Shown: positions 12,680 to 24,994, numbered from the stretch's first letter. The stretch: 64,000 bases of DNA from Microglena sp. YARC (GCA_022414725.1 CM039462.1:130659262-130723261); one strand, 5' to 3'. Translations and numbers: made by a program. The notes: generated by a model not told the origin, from the sequence alone.

Positions 12680-14615
12680 GTAGTTGCATATAGCTTGGAA
12701 TGACCTCGACACAGTCCATTATTCAAAAGTGTGTTTGAATTCAAATTAAGCTTGTAGCACTGGTTATTGTCCAGGCTGTCAAGATCCAATTTCCTCAGCT
12801 CAGCAGGGTATTATTAATATGTATGATTAACCCCTAATTAGGCCACGTTGGAGCCCTCCCCATTCTCCTCAAGGGGTGGCCTAGCCTTGCTCCAAGCTTG
12901 CAAGTTTGGGGCAGTTATAGCTCAGATTGTCAAGAGTTGTTTTCAATGAACCCCTCCTGCTAATCTCGGGTTGGCCTTGATTATTCCATGTTGGGCAATT
13001 CCATTTAACCTGCAGGCTACTTGTTTTGTAGTATGCTTCTCAAGGGACTGCAAGGACTTGGTAGATGCTCGCAGTATGTTACATGTGATAAGATAAGGTC
13101 GGAGATCAATGCTCCACAATCAAGTAGAAGAGCATCTCAAGAGCAGTACACGCCAACAGTACATATGACTAGCGTGGGCACAATGGCTAGTAGCCTCTAG
13201 CCGACAGGACACGCAACTTCGCGTGACACATGGTACGACCTATGTGTCGTACCATAACAACTTGAAGTATGCTTCTCCTACGTAGGACTTGGTTACCTAG
13301 CTCCAGCCTTCAACTTTGGTCTTGATTTGGTTTAATTACACAATATGTCAGCAGGGGAATGGCAATATGAGATCATATGCTGTTGGCAGTCTGTGAAGGC
13401 TAAAGTTACAATTTATTTATTTTATCGTATGATACAGTTTGTATGATATCATACTCACCTTTGGTCAACATCGTATGATATGCCGGTCCCTATTTATCAG
13501 CCCTTGGGCTGCTCACCGCCTGGGGGCAGAGTTAACATGGGCAGTGTACCGCATACGCTACTACACCAACATTGTATAAAATGCTATTGCACAGGTTAGA
13601 CAGTTTAAAGAGTTGTCCAGCCTGTATGGCTGTTCGTTGTCTTTGGCTCTTTAGCCTACTGGCTAGTGGCTACTCCTGGACTGTAACGTACATACATTTA
13701 GGTTTGTTTTGAAGAATAATCGATTGGCGCAGTCCGATATGAAGTGGGGCAATGAGGGGGATTTACTAACTTCTTGTACCTCAAAATCAGAATCACGAGC
13801 TGAGCTCATACCGCATAGGTAGCATATGGAGTCATGTTGCATCATGCAGGACCATGTCTAAATTATCTGCACTTTTCTCCACTTCGCATGAGTGAAGGTC
13901 TGTCAAGAAGCATCTAGAGATATCTGCGCATTGCTTCCTGATAAGATGGGGGAAGGACCAAATCCATTGTCCAACCGTCCTGTAGTTCTGCGATGAAGAG
14001 CAGCTAAGAGTTCGGAATCGTGGATTCTGAAACTGCTAATATGGTAGAAGGAGAAGTGTTGGAAATATCTGATCAAATAAATTGTACGGAAAGAAAATTA
14101 TATAATCATCTGTAATCATCATTATACATTTTAACATTTATATTGTCATAGACTCATAGACAGGCCATAGATAAAACAAAGCGAGCCCGCTCCACAAAAT
14201 TCAGAGAGGTCTCTCAAGTTCCAACCATCCTCAAAATCACAGGGTCCATGCCCTGGAGTCACTCCAGGGCCCTCTGCTCGAGGGGCGTGGTAAGTCACGA
14301 AGTCGGCTTGGCCCGGAACTAACAGGTTTAGGAGACCCGCACCCCGTTATCAATTATGTTACGTGCATCTTGCATAAGTGTCCACTTAATTTCATCGCTT
14401 TCAACCGAGTTTTTTAGCTATCTCTAGCATAGAAACTAATTATCTGTCATTCCGATCCCTTTTGATTTTCAACCTGACAGTGGCCATCACACAGATCCCT
14501 GACCCCAGTGCCTCCCGCGAATACTCGCGAATCGCCCAAGTTAGTCTTGGCCGTAGGCAGGGGCTTGGTTGGGGCTCTGCTGCATTGAGGGTCGTAAATA
14601 AACTCAACAAGAGCG
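12680..14615. other. intergenic between the ARM genes
   Basis: No supported gene. It contains one dispersed repeat (13427-13495, listed separately) and otherwise unique AT-balanced DNA. Short frames such as 13663-13845 on the minus strand have no recognisable features. Confidence 0.55.
13427..13495 (+). repeat. dispersed repeat with GTATGATATCATAC palindrome
   Basis: The sequence around GTATGATATCATAC, then 'ggtcaacatcgta(t/c)gat' and 'ccggtccct', recurs at about 53017-53078 inside the large kinase gene. The two copies match over about 65 bp with few changes. The family is unidentified; the palindromic core might be a terminal or internal hairpin of a small element. Confidence 0.6.
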
Positions 14616-15143
14616 CTCGCGCCTGCGGTCGAGACAGCAAACTTTGACAGACATCTTCAAGCCAGTCGCGACCACGACCAAGAACGCCGTCCAAAACTCT
14701 CCGTCGAATTGTGGTAAATGAGGGCGGTGCCATCCCAGAACCAGAGGCCACCCACCCTACCAAGCCCTCAGCTGATGGTGAATGTGTGAAGACCGAACGA
14801 AGGAATCCCTAGGTCGCGAGGTGAGAAAACTGACGAATTGCATCGGAGTGGCCTAAGTGACGAAAATAATAAAAAATGCGAATGAGCCGGGACAAGCCCA
14901 ACCAGAAGCAGTTGCAGGCCTCGACCTAAGATGATCTAACAAGTGCACATTTACCTAATCCACTGCTCTCATGTCTTCATGGATCCCCTGCTTTCCTTGC
15001 TTCCATGCCTCATATACAACCCAGCCCCCATTCTATCTCTGCATGCAGGTCAGCAGCACTTGGGTTGACAAGGTTGGCTGAGGTTTCTCATTCAGCATCC
15101 AACAAGGGATCACAGAATTTAGCACATACAGGCAACCAGAGCT
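14616..15143 (+). promoter_or_regulatory. 5' flank of second ARM gene, conserved with gene 1
   Basis: Homologous to 6560-7164 as described there. It holds the conserved donor-like CGAG|GTGAGAAAACTG near 14820, the acceptor-like TCTGCATGCAG near 15048, and then the first ATG at 15144. Conservation of this block between paralogues is higher than random intergenic DNA would show. It probably contains the promoter and a leader exon. Confidence 0.45.
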
Positions 15144-18100
15144 ATGTCAGCAGATGATGACTTGTACAATCGACCAGGCGACCATAAATGCTTGCTGGAA
15201 CCGGCAGCCGTTTTTCTCGAAAACGTTGCTGCTAACAACCCTGACAACCAGGGCAAGGTGCCATCTGCAGATGCAATCTCTCCCTTGGTATCGCTGTTGT
15301 CCATGAGCACTCCAGCATCTGAACAAGAGCAGGCAGCACAATCTCTTGCAGATCTAGTTGCCAATAATCCTCGAAACCAGGACACTGTGGCATCTGCCGG
15401 CGCCATCCCCCTCTTGGTTGCATTGTTGTCGGCCAGCACTCCAGCGCATGTGCAGTGCAAAGCAGCAAACGCTCTTGGCTCTTTAGTTCTCGACAACCCT
15501 GACAACCAGGGCATTGCAGCATCTGCCGGTGCCATTCCATTGTTGACGGCATTACTGTCAGCTGGCAATGCTGCGGATGTACATAAAGGAGCAGCAGCCG
15601 CTCTTGGATCTTTGGTTCTCGGGAACCCTGACGACCAGAGCATTGTAGAATCTGCTGGTGCCATTCCATTGTTGGTGGCATTGTTGTCAACTGGCACTTC
15701 AGCGGATGTACAGGGCGAAGCAGCACTTGCTCTTGACTATCTAGTTCTCGGAAACTCTGAAAACCAGGGCATTGCGGCATCTGCCGGTGCCATTCCATCG
15801 TTGTTGGCATTGTTGTCAGCTGGCACTCCAGCATATGTACAGGGCGAAGCAGCACGCGCTCTTGGCTCTCTAGTTTGCGACAACCCTGACAACCAGGGCA
15901 TTGCGGCATCTGCCGGTGCCGCTCCATTGTTGGTGGCATTGTTGTCAGCTGGCACTTCAGCGGATGTACAGGGCGAAGCAGCATGCGCTCTTGGCTGTCT
16001 TGTTCTCGAGAACCCTGACAATCAGGGCATTGCAGGATCTGCCGGTGCCATTCCATTGTTGGTGGCATTGTTGTCAGCTGGCACTTCAGCGGATGTGCAG
16101 TGCGAAGCAGCACTTGCTCTTCGCCATGTAGTTTACGACAACCCTGACAACCAGGGCATCGCGGCATCTGCTGGCGCCATCCCCCTGTTGGTTGCATTGT
16201 TGCCGGCCAGCTCTCCAGAGGATGTGCAGGGCGGTGCAGCAAGTGCTCTTGGCTCTCTTGTTATTGAGAACCCTGAAAATCAGGGCATTGCAGCATCTGC
16301 CGGTGCCATCCCTGTCTTGGTGGCACTGTTGTCCGCCAGCACTCCAGCGAATGTCCAGCAGGAGGCAGCAAGGACTCTTGTGTATCTTGTTGCAGAAGAC
16401 CCCACCAATCAGGGAGAAGTGATATCTGCTGGTGCCATTCCCCCCCTGGTGGCATTGTTCTCAGCCAGCACTCCAGCAGATGTGCAGGAACAGGCAGCAA
16501 TTCTTCTTGCGCATCTAGTTGATGATAACCCCGACAACCAGGGCGAGATGGCATTCATGAGTGCCATTCCCCCCTTGGTGGAATTGTTGTCTGCCAGCAC
16601 TCCAGCGCATGTGCTGCAGAATGCAGCAGACGCTCTTGCACATCTAGTTTACAACAACCCTAACAACCAGGGCATTGCGGCATCTGCCGGTGCCATTCCA
16701 TTGTTGGTGGCATAACTGTCAGCTGGCACTTCAGCAGGTGTGCAGGAAGAAGCAGCAGACACCCTTGCATCTCTAGTTTTCAAGAACCCTCACAACCAGG
16801 GCATTGCAGCATCTGCTGGTGCCATCCCCCTGTTGGTTGCATTGTTGTCGGCCAACACTTCAGCGGTTATGCAGGGCAAAGCAGCAAGCGCTCTTGATGC
16901 TCTAGTTTATGACAACCCTGACAACCAGGACATCGCGGCATCTGCTGGCGCCATCCCCATGTTGGTTGCATTGTTGTCGGCCAGCACTTCAGCGGTTATG
17001 CAGGGCGGTGCAGTAAGAGCTCTTTGCTCTCTAGTTCTTGGGAATCCTGTCAACAAGGGCATTGCGACATCTGTCGGTACCATTCCTGGCTTGGTGGCGC
17101 TGTTGTCCGCCGAAACTTCACCCCTCAAGGAGGTAGTGGAATATCTTATGGATGTATTAGCCTGCAGTATTCTCAACAGGAAAATTGTTGCTGCTGCCGG
17201 TGCCATCCCTCCCTTGGTGGGAGGGATGACAAATACCTCAACGGCAGCTCCTGTATTTTCGACCGCATCATCGATTATCACGACATTGTTGGCTGATCCT
17301 CATGTTAGCGTTATGGTCACATCTGCAACTCCCTTTCTCCCATTAATTAAATTGTTGGAAGTCAATTCTCCGGAGCATGTGCTGGTTGGGACGGCAAGTG
17401 TTTTTAAGCCATCTTGCTTCCAGTGGTCCTTGCATCAGGAGAGAGCTGGCTGCGGCAGGTATCATTCCTCCTCTTATGGCAGTCCGGGCTGCTAAAAGCT
17501 ACCTACCAAAGGTGCAGGAGCAGCTGGACAGGCTCCATGCGTCGTTGCGGGACGTGTGCTCGTGCCGGTATTGTACATCCAAGAGTAAGCGTGTAAATGC
17601 ACAGACTTCACGTGAGGGCAGTTCAACATCTGCGCTTGAGCATCCCGAGGCCACCACCTCTGCGGAGCCTGTGGACCCAGACAAGCTTATGCAGGTGAGA
17701 TCTGGTGGCTATTTGATGGTGTGGGTGGGCATGGGGGTTGATGAGGGCGAGCGTATCAATGCTTATAGTGATGGTAACAATATTGGTGGTAGTGGTTGGG
17801 GGGGGGGGGGGGGGGGGGGGGGACAACAATGCTGGTGATAGTGGTAGTGGTGGTGGTGGTGTGTGTGTGGGGGGGTGATGGTGACAACAATGATGATGGT
17901 CGAAGTGGTTGTGATGGGGTTGTGGACCTGGATGTGGATGAAGGGCTGTAGCTATCAGGAGGGCCTAACATGATGTATGCCTTCATTTGGGACTGATCCT
18001 GATGGTATCACAAATAAAGCATCCCTCTGGTAAGGCGTAGGAAAGCGCTGATTAAGAGATGTACACGCACCTGCATGCAGAAGGAAGAAGGGTGGTTGCT

Positions 18101-18743
18101 TAGACGACGACAGCTATTTAGCCAGCAAAACAAGCAATCAATCAAGACAGGGCATTTTACGAGGCATCGATCACGGCAAAGGAAGGGGGGGGTGGGGGGG
18201 TGGGGGGGGTAGAAGAAGCAAAGCAGAACACCGCAACGATAGTCACTAGGAATCAACTCTAGACACTAGGCATGGACAGGGGATAGCAGCACCGCGCAAA
18301 GTCGCGTACCTGTTTTAGTCTTGGGCGATGGTCGTATACACGTATACATGCAGAGGGAAGAAGAAAGTGGAAAAACTTGTCTGCACACACTTTTACCTCA
18401 GGAGCTGTTGGAAGAGGAGGAGAGGGAGAAAGCTGCGAAGGAGGCCAAGGCTACAACTAAGAAGGAGAAGAAGCAGAGGCAGAAGGAGAAGAAGAAGGGG
18501 AAGGAGAGGAGCAAAGATGAGCAAGTGGCAGCTGATCAGGTATCAGGGGGTGTAGACAAGGATGCAGAGAAGCATCTGATGCAGCAGCAACCTGCAGGGG
18601 AGGGTGGTGCAAGTGGTAGTAGTGGTGGAATGGAGCCAAGTGGTAGTGGCTCAGTGGTTCGGGCAGGGGATAGGGAGCTTGTACTCGCCCCCTCTGAACC
18701 TGCAGGCACACGATCCACGCGGTATCCACAATATTTTCCTTGA
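15144..18743 (+). pseudogene. ARM-RING paralogue, tandem copy A: 5' end present, RING lost
   Basis: Starts at ATG 15144 (first residues MSADDDLYN) and encodes eleven 43-aa ARM units up to an in-frame TAA at 16713-16715. Sister repeats have TTA (Leu) at this position (GTGGCATTACTG versus GTGGCATAACTG), so it is a single-base nonsense change. The ARM frame continues at once after the stop for four more units. It is then shifted by an extra T in a T-run at about 17400; copy B has one T fewer. The exon ends at 17694 (CAG|GTGAGA), the intron is 17695-18401, and the next exon starts at 18402 with ELLEEEE and the Lys-rich helix. Homology to copy B ends near 18717, and a TGA follows at 18741-18743. 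The low-complexity region and RING are missing. An expressed 523-aa ARM-only protein remains possible. Confidence 0.7.
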
Positions 18744-19775
18744 TAACTCTACATATAACTCATTGGTGTATACACCCCTGAGGATTATCACTACGCCTTC
18801 CTCATGTGTGTGTAGGTATGTATGTGTGTGTGTGTTTGAGTGTGTGTGTGCGTTTGTGTGTGTGTTGTGTGTAGTGTGTTGTGTGTCAACATATACTGGA
18901 CCTACTTGGAGCCCCTGATTTGGGCTGAGGATAATCACCACGCCTTCCTCATGTGCGTGTGTCGTGTGTTGTGCGTGTAAGTTTTTGTGTGTGTTGAGTG
19001 TGCTTGTGTCAACATATACTGGACCTACTTGGAGCCCCTGATTTTGGGGGTGGGTCTACTGGTAGCGGGCACTCCGAGAAGCGCACTGTCCTCTGTTCAA
19101 TGGGGCGGAACATGGCCTCGCGATAGAACAACGCAACGCCTTCCGGCTCTCCCACCATTTCTCCACTCTGCAGCCACGGGTGCACAATGACATGATTTTA
19201 TGACATTAAATGACATGATTATATGACAGTAAATGACATGATTATATGACATTGAATGACATGATTATATGACATGATTATATGACATTAAATGACATGA
19301 TTACATCATATCAAATGATTACATGATATCACATGATTACATGATATCATATAATACCATTAAACGTCGTGACTTGACATTACATCATAGGCAGGCCAGT
19401 GTTGACCCAAGACAATCCTACACCGCTGTCCTCTGTTCAATGGGGCGGAAAATGGCCTCGCGATGAAACAACGCAACGCCCTCCGGCTCTCCCACCATTT
19501 CACCACTCTGCAGCCACGGTGGCACAATTACATTAAATTACACGATTTCATCATATCACATGATTACATTATATCAGATAAGATAAAACAACCCAACGCC
19601 CTCCGGCTCTCACACAATCTTCTGAAGCATTCCGGCTCTCACACATTCCGGCTCACACATTCCGGCTCTCACACATTCCGGCTCTCACACATTCTTCCAA
19701 AGTATACCACCACAACCGCACCCACCCTCTCACACCACCTACATTCTGTAAACAATCACTAGCACCACACATTAG
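18718..19775. repeat. repeat-rich spacer between tandem ARM copies
   Basis: This 1,058-bp stretch joins copy A to copy B. It holds a duplicated block of about 125 bp ('caacatatactggacctactt' near 18888 and 19009) separated by TG microsatellite. It also has a direct repeat ('ctgtcctctgttcaatggggcggaa' near 19088 and 19426), a tandem 'gacatgattatatgacatta' array at about 19195-19365, and a (CTCACACATTCCGG)n block at 19639-19695. No transposon ends or target duplication were seen at either junction. Confidence 0.7.
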
Positions 19776-22700
19776 TTGTCCATGAGCACTCCAGCATCTG
19801 AACAAGAGCAGGCAGCACAATCTCTTGCAGATCTAGTTGCCAATAATCCTCGAAACCAGGACACTGTGGCATCTGCCGGCGCCATCCCCCTCTTGGTTGC
19901 ATTGTTGTCGGCCAGCACTCCAGCGCATGTGGAGTGCAAAGCAGCAAACGCTCTTGGCTCTTTAGTTCTCGACAACCCTGACAACCAGGGCATTGCAGCA
20001 TCTGCCGGTGCCATTCCATTGTTGACGGCATTACTGTCAGCTGGCAATGCTGCGGATGTACATAAAGGAGCAGCAGCCGCTCTTGGATCTTTGGTTCTCG
20101 GGAACCCTGACGACCAGAGCATTGTAGAATCTGCTGGTGCCATTCCATTGTTGGTGGCATTGTTGTCAACTGGCACTTCAGCGGATGTACAGGGCGAAGC
20201 AGCACTTGCTCTTGACTATCTAGTTCTCGGAAACTCTGAAAACCAGGGCATTGCGGCATCTGCCGGTGCCATTCCATCGTTGTTGGCATTGTTGTCAGCT
20301 GGCACTCCAGCATATGTACAGGGCGAAGCAGCATGCGCTCTTGGCTGTCTAGTTCTCGAGAACCCTGACAATCAGGGCATTGCAGGATCTGCCGGTGCCA
20401 TTCCATTGTTGGTGGCATTGTTGTCAGCTGGCACTTCAGCGGATGTGCAGTGCAAAGCAGCACTTGCTCTTCGCCATGTAGTTTACGACAACCCTGACAA
20501 CCAGGGCATCGCGGCATCTGCTGGCGCCATCCCCCTGTTGGTTGCATTGTTGCCGGCCAGCTCTCCAGAGGATGTGCAGGGCGGTGCAGCAAGTGCTCTT
20601 GGCTCTCTTGTTATTGAGAACCCTGAAAATCAGGGCATTGCAGCATCTGCCGGTGCCATCCCTGTCTTGGTGGCACTGTTGTCCGCCAGCACTCCAGCGA
20701 ATGTCCAGCAGGAGGCAGCAAGGACTCTTGTGTATCTTGTTGCAGAAGACCCCACCAATCAGGGAGAAGTGATATCTGCTGGTGCCATTCCCCCCCTGGT
20801 GGCATTGTTCTCAGCCAGCACTCCAGCAGATGTGCAGGAACAGGCAGCAATTCTTCTTGCGCATCTAGTTGATGATAACCCCGACAACCAGGGCGAGATG
20901 GCATTCATGAGTGCCATTCCCCCCTTGGTGGAATTGTTGTCTGCCAGCACTCCAGCGCATGTGCTGCAGAATGCAGCAGACGCTCTTGCACATCTAGTTT
21001 ACAACAACCCTAACAACCAGGGCATTGCGGCATCTGCCGGTGCCATTCCATTGTTGGTGGCATAACTGTCAGCTGGCACTTCAGCAGGTGTGCAGGAAGA
21101 AGCAGCAGACACCCTTGCATCTCTAGTTTTCAAGAACCCTCACAACCAGGGCATTGCAGCATCTGCTGGTGCCATCCCCCTGTTGGTTGCATTGTTGTCG
21201 GCCAACACTTCAGCGGTTATGCAGGGCAAAGCAGCAAGCGCTCTTGATGCTCTAGTTTATGACAACCCTGACAACCAGGACATTGCGGCATCTGCTGGCG
21301 CCATCCCCATGTTGGTTGCATTGTTGTCGGCCAGCACTTCAGCGGTTATGCAGGGCGGTGCAGTAAGAGCTCTTTGCTCTCTAGTTCTTGGGAATCCTGT
21401 CAACAAGGGCATTGCGACATCTGTCGGTACCATTCCTGGCTTGGTGGCGCTGTTGTCCGCCGAAACTTCACCCCTCAAGGAGGTAGTGGAATATCTTATG
21501 GATGTATTAGCCTGCAGTATTCTCAACAGGAAAATTGTTGCTGCTGCCGGTGCCATCCCTCCCTTGGTGGGGAGGATGACAAATACCTCAACGGCAGCTC
21601 CTGTATTTTCGACCGCATCATCGATTATCACGACATTGTTGGCTGATCCTCATGTTAGCGTTATGGTCACATCTGCAACTCCCTTTCTCCCATTAATTAA
21701 ATTGTTGGAAGTCAATTCTCCGGAGCATGTGCTGGTTGGGACGGCAAGTGTTTTAAGCCATCTTGCTTCCAGTGGTCCTTGCATCAGGAGAGAGCTGGCT
21801 GCGGCAGGTATCATTCCTCCTCTTATGGCAGTCCGGGCTGCTAAAAGCTACCTACCAAAGGTGCAGGAGCAGCTGGACAGGCTCCATGCGTCGTTGCGGG
21901 ACGTGTGCTCGTGCCGGTATTGTACATCCAAGAGTAAGCGTGTAAATGCACAGACTTCACGTGACGGCAGTTCAACATCTGCGCTTGAGCATCCCGAGGC
22001 CACCACCTCTGCGGAGCCTGTGGACCCAGACAAGCTTATGCAGGTGAGATCTGGTGGCTATTTGATGGTGTGGGTGGGCATGGGGTTGATGAGGGCGAGC
22101 GTATCAATGCTTATAGTGATGGTAACAATATTGGTGGTAGTGGTTGGGGGGGGGGGGGGGGGGGGGGGGGACAACAATGCTGGTGATAGTGGTAGTGGTG
22201 GTGGTGGTGTGTGTTTGGGGGGTGATGGTGACAACAATGATGATGGTCGAAGTGGTTGTGATGGGGTTGTGGACCTGGATGTGGATGAAGGGCTGTAGCT
22301 ATCAGGAGGGCCTAACATGATGTATGCCTTCATTTGGGACTGATCCTGATGGTATCACAAATAAAGCATCCCTCTGGTAAGGCGTAGGAAAGCGCTGATT
22401 AAGAGATGTACACGCACCTGCATGCAGAAGGAAGAAGGGTGGTCGCTTAGACGACGACAGCTATTTAGCCAGCAAAACAAGCAATCAATCAAGACAGGGC
22501 ATTTTACGAGGCATCGATCACGGCAAAGGAAGGGGGGGGGGGGGGGGGGTAGAAGAAGCAAAGCAGAACACCGCAACGATAGTCACTAGGAATCAACTCT
22601 AGACACTAGGCATGGACAGGGGATAGCAGCGCCGCGCAAAGTCGCGCACCTGTTTTAGTCTTGGGCGATGGTCGTATACACGTATACATGCAGAGGGAAG

Positions 22701-23860
22701 AAGAAAGTGGAAAAACTTGTCTGCACACACTTTTACCTCAGGAGCTGTTGGAAGAGGAGGAGAGGGAGAAAGCTGCGAAGGAGGCCAAGGCTACAACTAA
22801 GAAGGAGAAGAAGCAGAGGCAGAAGGAGAAGAAGAAGGGGAAGGAGAGGAGCAAAGATGAGCAAGTGGCAGCTGATCAGGTATCAGGGGGTGTAGACAAG
22901 GATGCAGAGAAGCATCTGATGCAGCAGCAACCTGCAGGGGAGGGTGGTGCAAGTGGTAGTAGTGGTGGAATGGAGCCAAGTGGTAGTGGCTCAGTGGTTC
23001 GGGCAGGGGATAGGGAGCTTGTACTCGCCCCCTCTGAACCTGCAGGCACACGATCCCCTGCTCCTGGTTCTTCTGCTAGTAGATCTGTCACCCCTGCTCT
23101 GCATGCTGCTGTTGCTGGTACTTCATATACATCTGCTACTGCTACCACTCCTATTGCCCCCGCTGATGATGCTACCACCCCTATGGCTTCCTCTCCTGCT
23201 GCTGCTGCTGCTGCCAGTGCTGAGGCAGCGCCTGTTGTTGATGTTGCTGCTAGTACTGCTGCAGCCACAGCAGCTTGTGCTAGGGCACCTAGTCCCACAT
23301 CAAACCAGCAGCAGCAGCGGCACCCCATTCTGCAGGTCATTTGGCAGTTCATTATTCTGTTCATTCGGCAGGTCATTCGGCAGATCATGTCACGTACAGC
23401 ATTTCCTAGCCATGAACAGCCGCAGCGCACGGTGCAGCCTCAGCTTGCACAACCAGGCAGCATCTCAGCCCCTCTGGGTGAGGACGTGGCCCGAACCTTG
23501 GGTGGTGAAGCCCAAACATCTAACTCAGCTCCCCCTACTTACCTCACTACACCTCCATCCCCAGCTGCCCCTGTTGGAGCATACCAACCGTTGAGGCATC
23601 AGCCCATTGCCATATCGTCTGCCCTCCCTAGGACCCCCTTACAGCAGGGCCAGGGAGCTGTTGGTGGGATGGCAGCAGGGGCACATGATGATGATGATGA
23701 GCATCTGTGTTGCGTGTGTTTGTACAGGGAGCGGAATGTGTTTTTGGAGCCTTGCGGCCATGTTGTCCTGTGCTCCCATTGCTGCGATGAGGTGCTGGCA
23801 AAGTCATCCAAATGCCCCATTTGTCGTACCCAGGTGTTGGAGCATGTGGTACTAGAATAG
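19776..23860 (+). pseudogene. ARM-RING paralogue, tandem copy B: RING present, 5' end missing
   Basis: Near-identical to copy A from TTGTCCATGAGCAC (19776) to about 23056, then continues to a normal RING end. The first ATG is at 19782, so the true N terminus and 5' flank are absent. The same Leu-to-TAA change is present at 21063-21065. After it the frame stays open to the exon end at 22043 (CAG|GTGAGA). The second exon is 22742-23860. Copy B lacks exactly one 129-bp ARM unit relative to copy A, after the AYVQGEA unit, but does not have copy A's extra T. The RING is of pattern CCVC..PCGHVVLCSHC..CPIC, with all zinc ligands intact. Without stop readthrough, only a protein starting inside the array (for example ATG 21219) could carry the RING. 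Confidence 0.65.
22742..23860 (+). CDS. C-terminal exon of ARM-RING copy B (helix, low complexity, RING)
   Basis: 372 codons to TAG, entered in phase 0 behind the acceptor CTTTTACCTCAG. It begins ELLEEEEREKAAKEAK and continues with a Lys-rich KKEKKQRQKEKKKG stretch, probably a charged helix or nuclear-type basic patch. An Ala/Pro/Ser-rich linker, an Asp run (HDDDDEHLC) and the RING follow. Relative to gene 1 it has an extra in-frame 'cattcggcag'-type insertion of about 48 bases near 23337-23385. This exon is under visible coding constraint even though the upstream ARM frame carries a stop. Confidence 0.65.
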   Translation, partial: ELLEEEEREKAAKEAKATTKKEKKQRQKEKKKGKERSKDEQVAADQVSGGVDKDAEKHLMQQQPAGEGGASGSSGGMEPSGSGSVVRAGDRELVLAPSEPAGTRSPAPGSSASRSVTPALHAAVAGTSYTSATATTPIAPADDATTPMASSPAAAAAASAEAAPVVDVAASTAAATAACARAPSPTSNQQQQRHPILQVIWQFIILFIRQVIRQIMSRTAFPSHEQPQRTVQPQLAQPGSISAPLGEDVARTLGGEAQTSNSAPPTYLTTPPSPAAPVGAYQPLRHQPIAISSALPRTPLQQGQGAVGGMAAGAHDDDDEHLCCVCLYRERNVFLEPCGHVVLCSHCCDEVLAKSSKCPICRTQVLEHVVLE

Positions 23861-23950
23861 TGAGGAGTGAGTGAGACTTCCATGCATGTCCTAACTAGCT
23901 AGCCTACATGTTGCACTGGTCAGCTCTGAGCTACCCAGGGGTATAAACAG

Positions 23951-23983
<33 letters not shown>

Positions 23984-24994
23984 AGGATCTGGGAGTGAAT
24001 GCAGTTCTAGTGTAGCTAGGCTAGATATCGGCTTCAGGGTACTACTAAGCGCTGTGCCGCGGTGCGTTTCTAAGCCCCTTTGCGCATTTCGCGCAGTTTT
24101 TCCAACTCCCTGTGGGCGCAGCGCGCAGTTTTTGCGCTTTATGGACTAAAAAGCGCTGACCAATTTGACGTTCGTGCGCTTGAGGCGCTGACCAATTAGG
24201 CAAGAAGTAGTACCCTGATCGGCGTACAGAACCTCTGCTTACCGATTGAAGCTCTAAAAACAGCAAGTCATTTGCGCTTGCGTAATTTCTTTGCTGTTTT
24301 ATCTGCTCTGCTGCTCATTTGTTGCTTCATTTATGCATGGTAGCCTAGCTGCAGTGGATGCAGGGCTCTTGCTAGGGTTTTTATCATTCAATCAACTGCC
24401 AGCATGGGCCTGGGTTGAAATATGGTAGACAACAGTTAGCCTTCAGGCTCAGTCTGGTATGGAGTCGTGAATTGCATGAGGTCATCGTACGTCCACCTTT
24501 ACCAACATCACCAATTCACCTCCCGACCATAAAAACCTAGTTAATAGGCAAGAAAATTGCCTATGCACTGTATGCAGTATGCACTGGTTGTCTGGGGCCC
24601 AACATTGTGCCGTCCGTGTGCCAGGGTAGTACATGAGTACATGACGCACGCTATTGCGCGCTAGCGCGCAAGGTTTTGGAGCCCGACTGCGCGATTGACG
24701 CAATGTTTCTAACACCCTCTGGGTGCAGCGCGCAGATTTCCGCTACAGATCTCAGCTACTCAGCTACTGCAACCATTGCCATGATGTCAGCTACTTAGCT
24801 CCTGCAATGAATGCAATGATCTCAGCCACTCAGCTACTGCAATGGATGCAATGATCTCAGCTACTACACCTCTCTTCAGTTGAACCTAACAATGCAATGA
24901 TCTCAACAACTACATGAAGGTGTTTTTACAGACAATCCTTAAAGCTGAAGTGTTGGCAAAAGTAGAGGTGTCAGCTGGTCCCCTGGTTCTGCTA
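23861..24994. other. intergenic with C-run, GCGC motifs and small tandem repeat
   Basis: A C homopolymer of more than 30 bases lies at 23951-23983. GCGC-rich motifs 'gggcgcagcgcgcagtttttgcgc' (near 24113) and 'gggtgcagcgcgcagatttccgc' (near 24720) are related copies. TTGCGCGCTAGCGCGCAA at 24654-24671 is a perfect 18-bp palindrome. 'atctcagctactcagctactgcaatg' repeats three or four times at about 24750-24865. No gene was found. Confidence 0.6.

Noticed and set aside
15232..16242. 336-codon minus-strand open frame (Cys/Gln/Pro-rich repeats) opposite the ARM repeats; similar frames at 8303-9454 and 19759-20592
   Set aside because: They mirror the 129-bp ARM unit on the other strand. The period is divisible by three, so one stop-free unit makes a long frame. 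The plus-strand ARM reading has recognised family structure.
16713..16715. Reassigned TAA codon (as in some ulvophyte algae)
   Set aside because: TAA, TAG and TGA all serve as plausible terminal stops of other genes here, sister repeats have TTA (Leu) at this codon, and no other in-frame TAA sits at a conserved Gln position.
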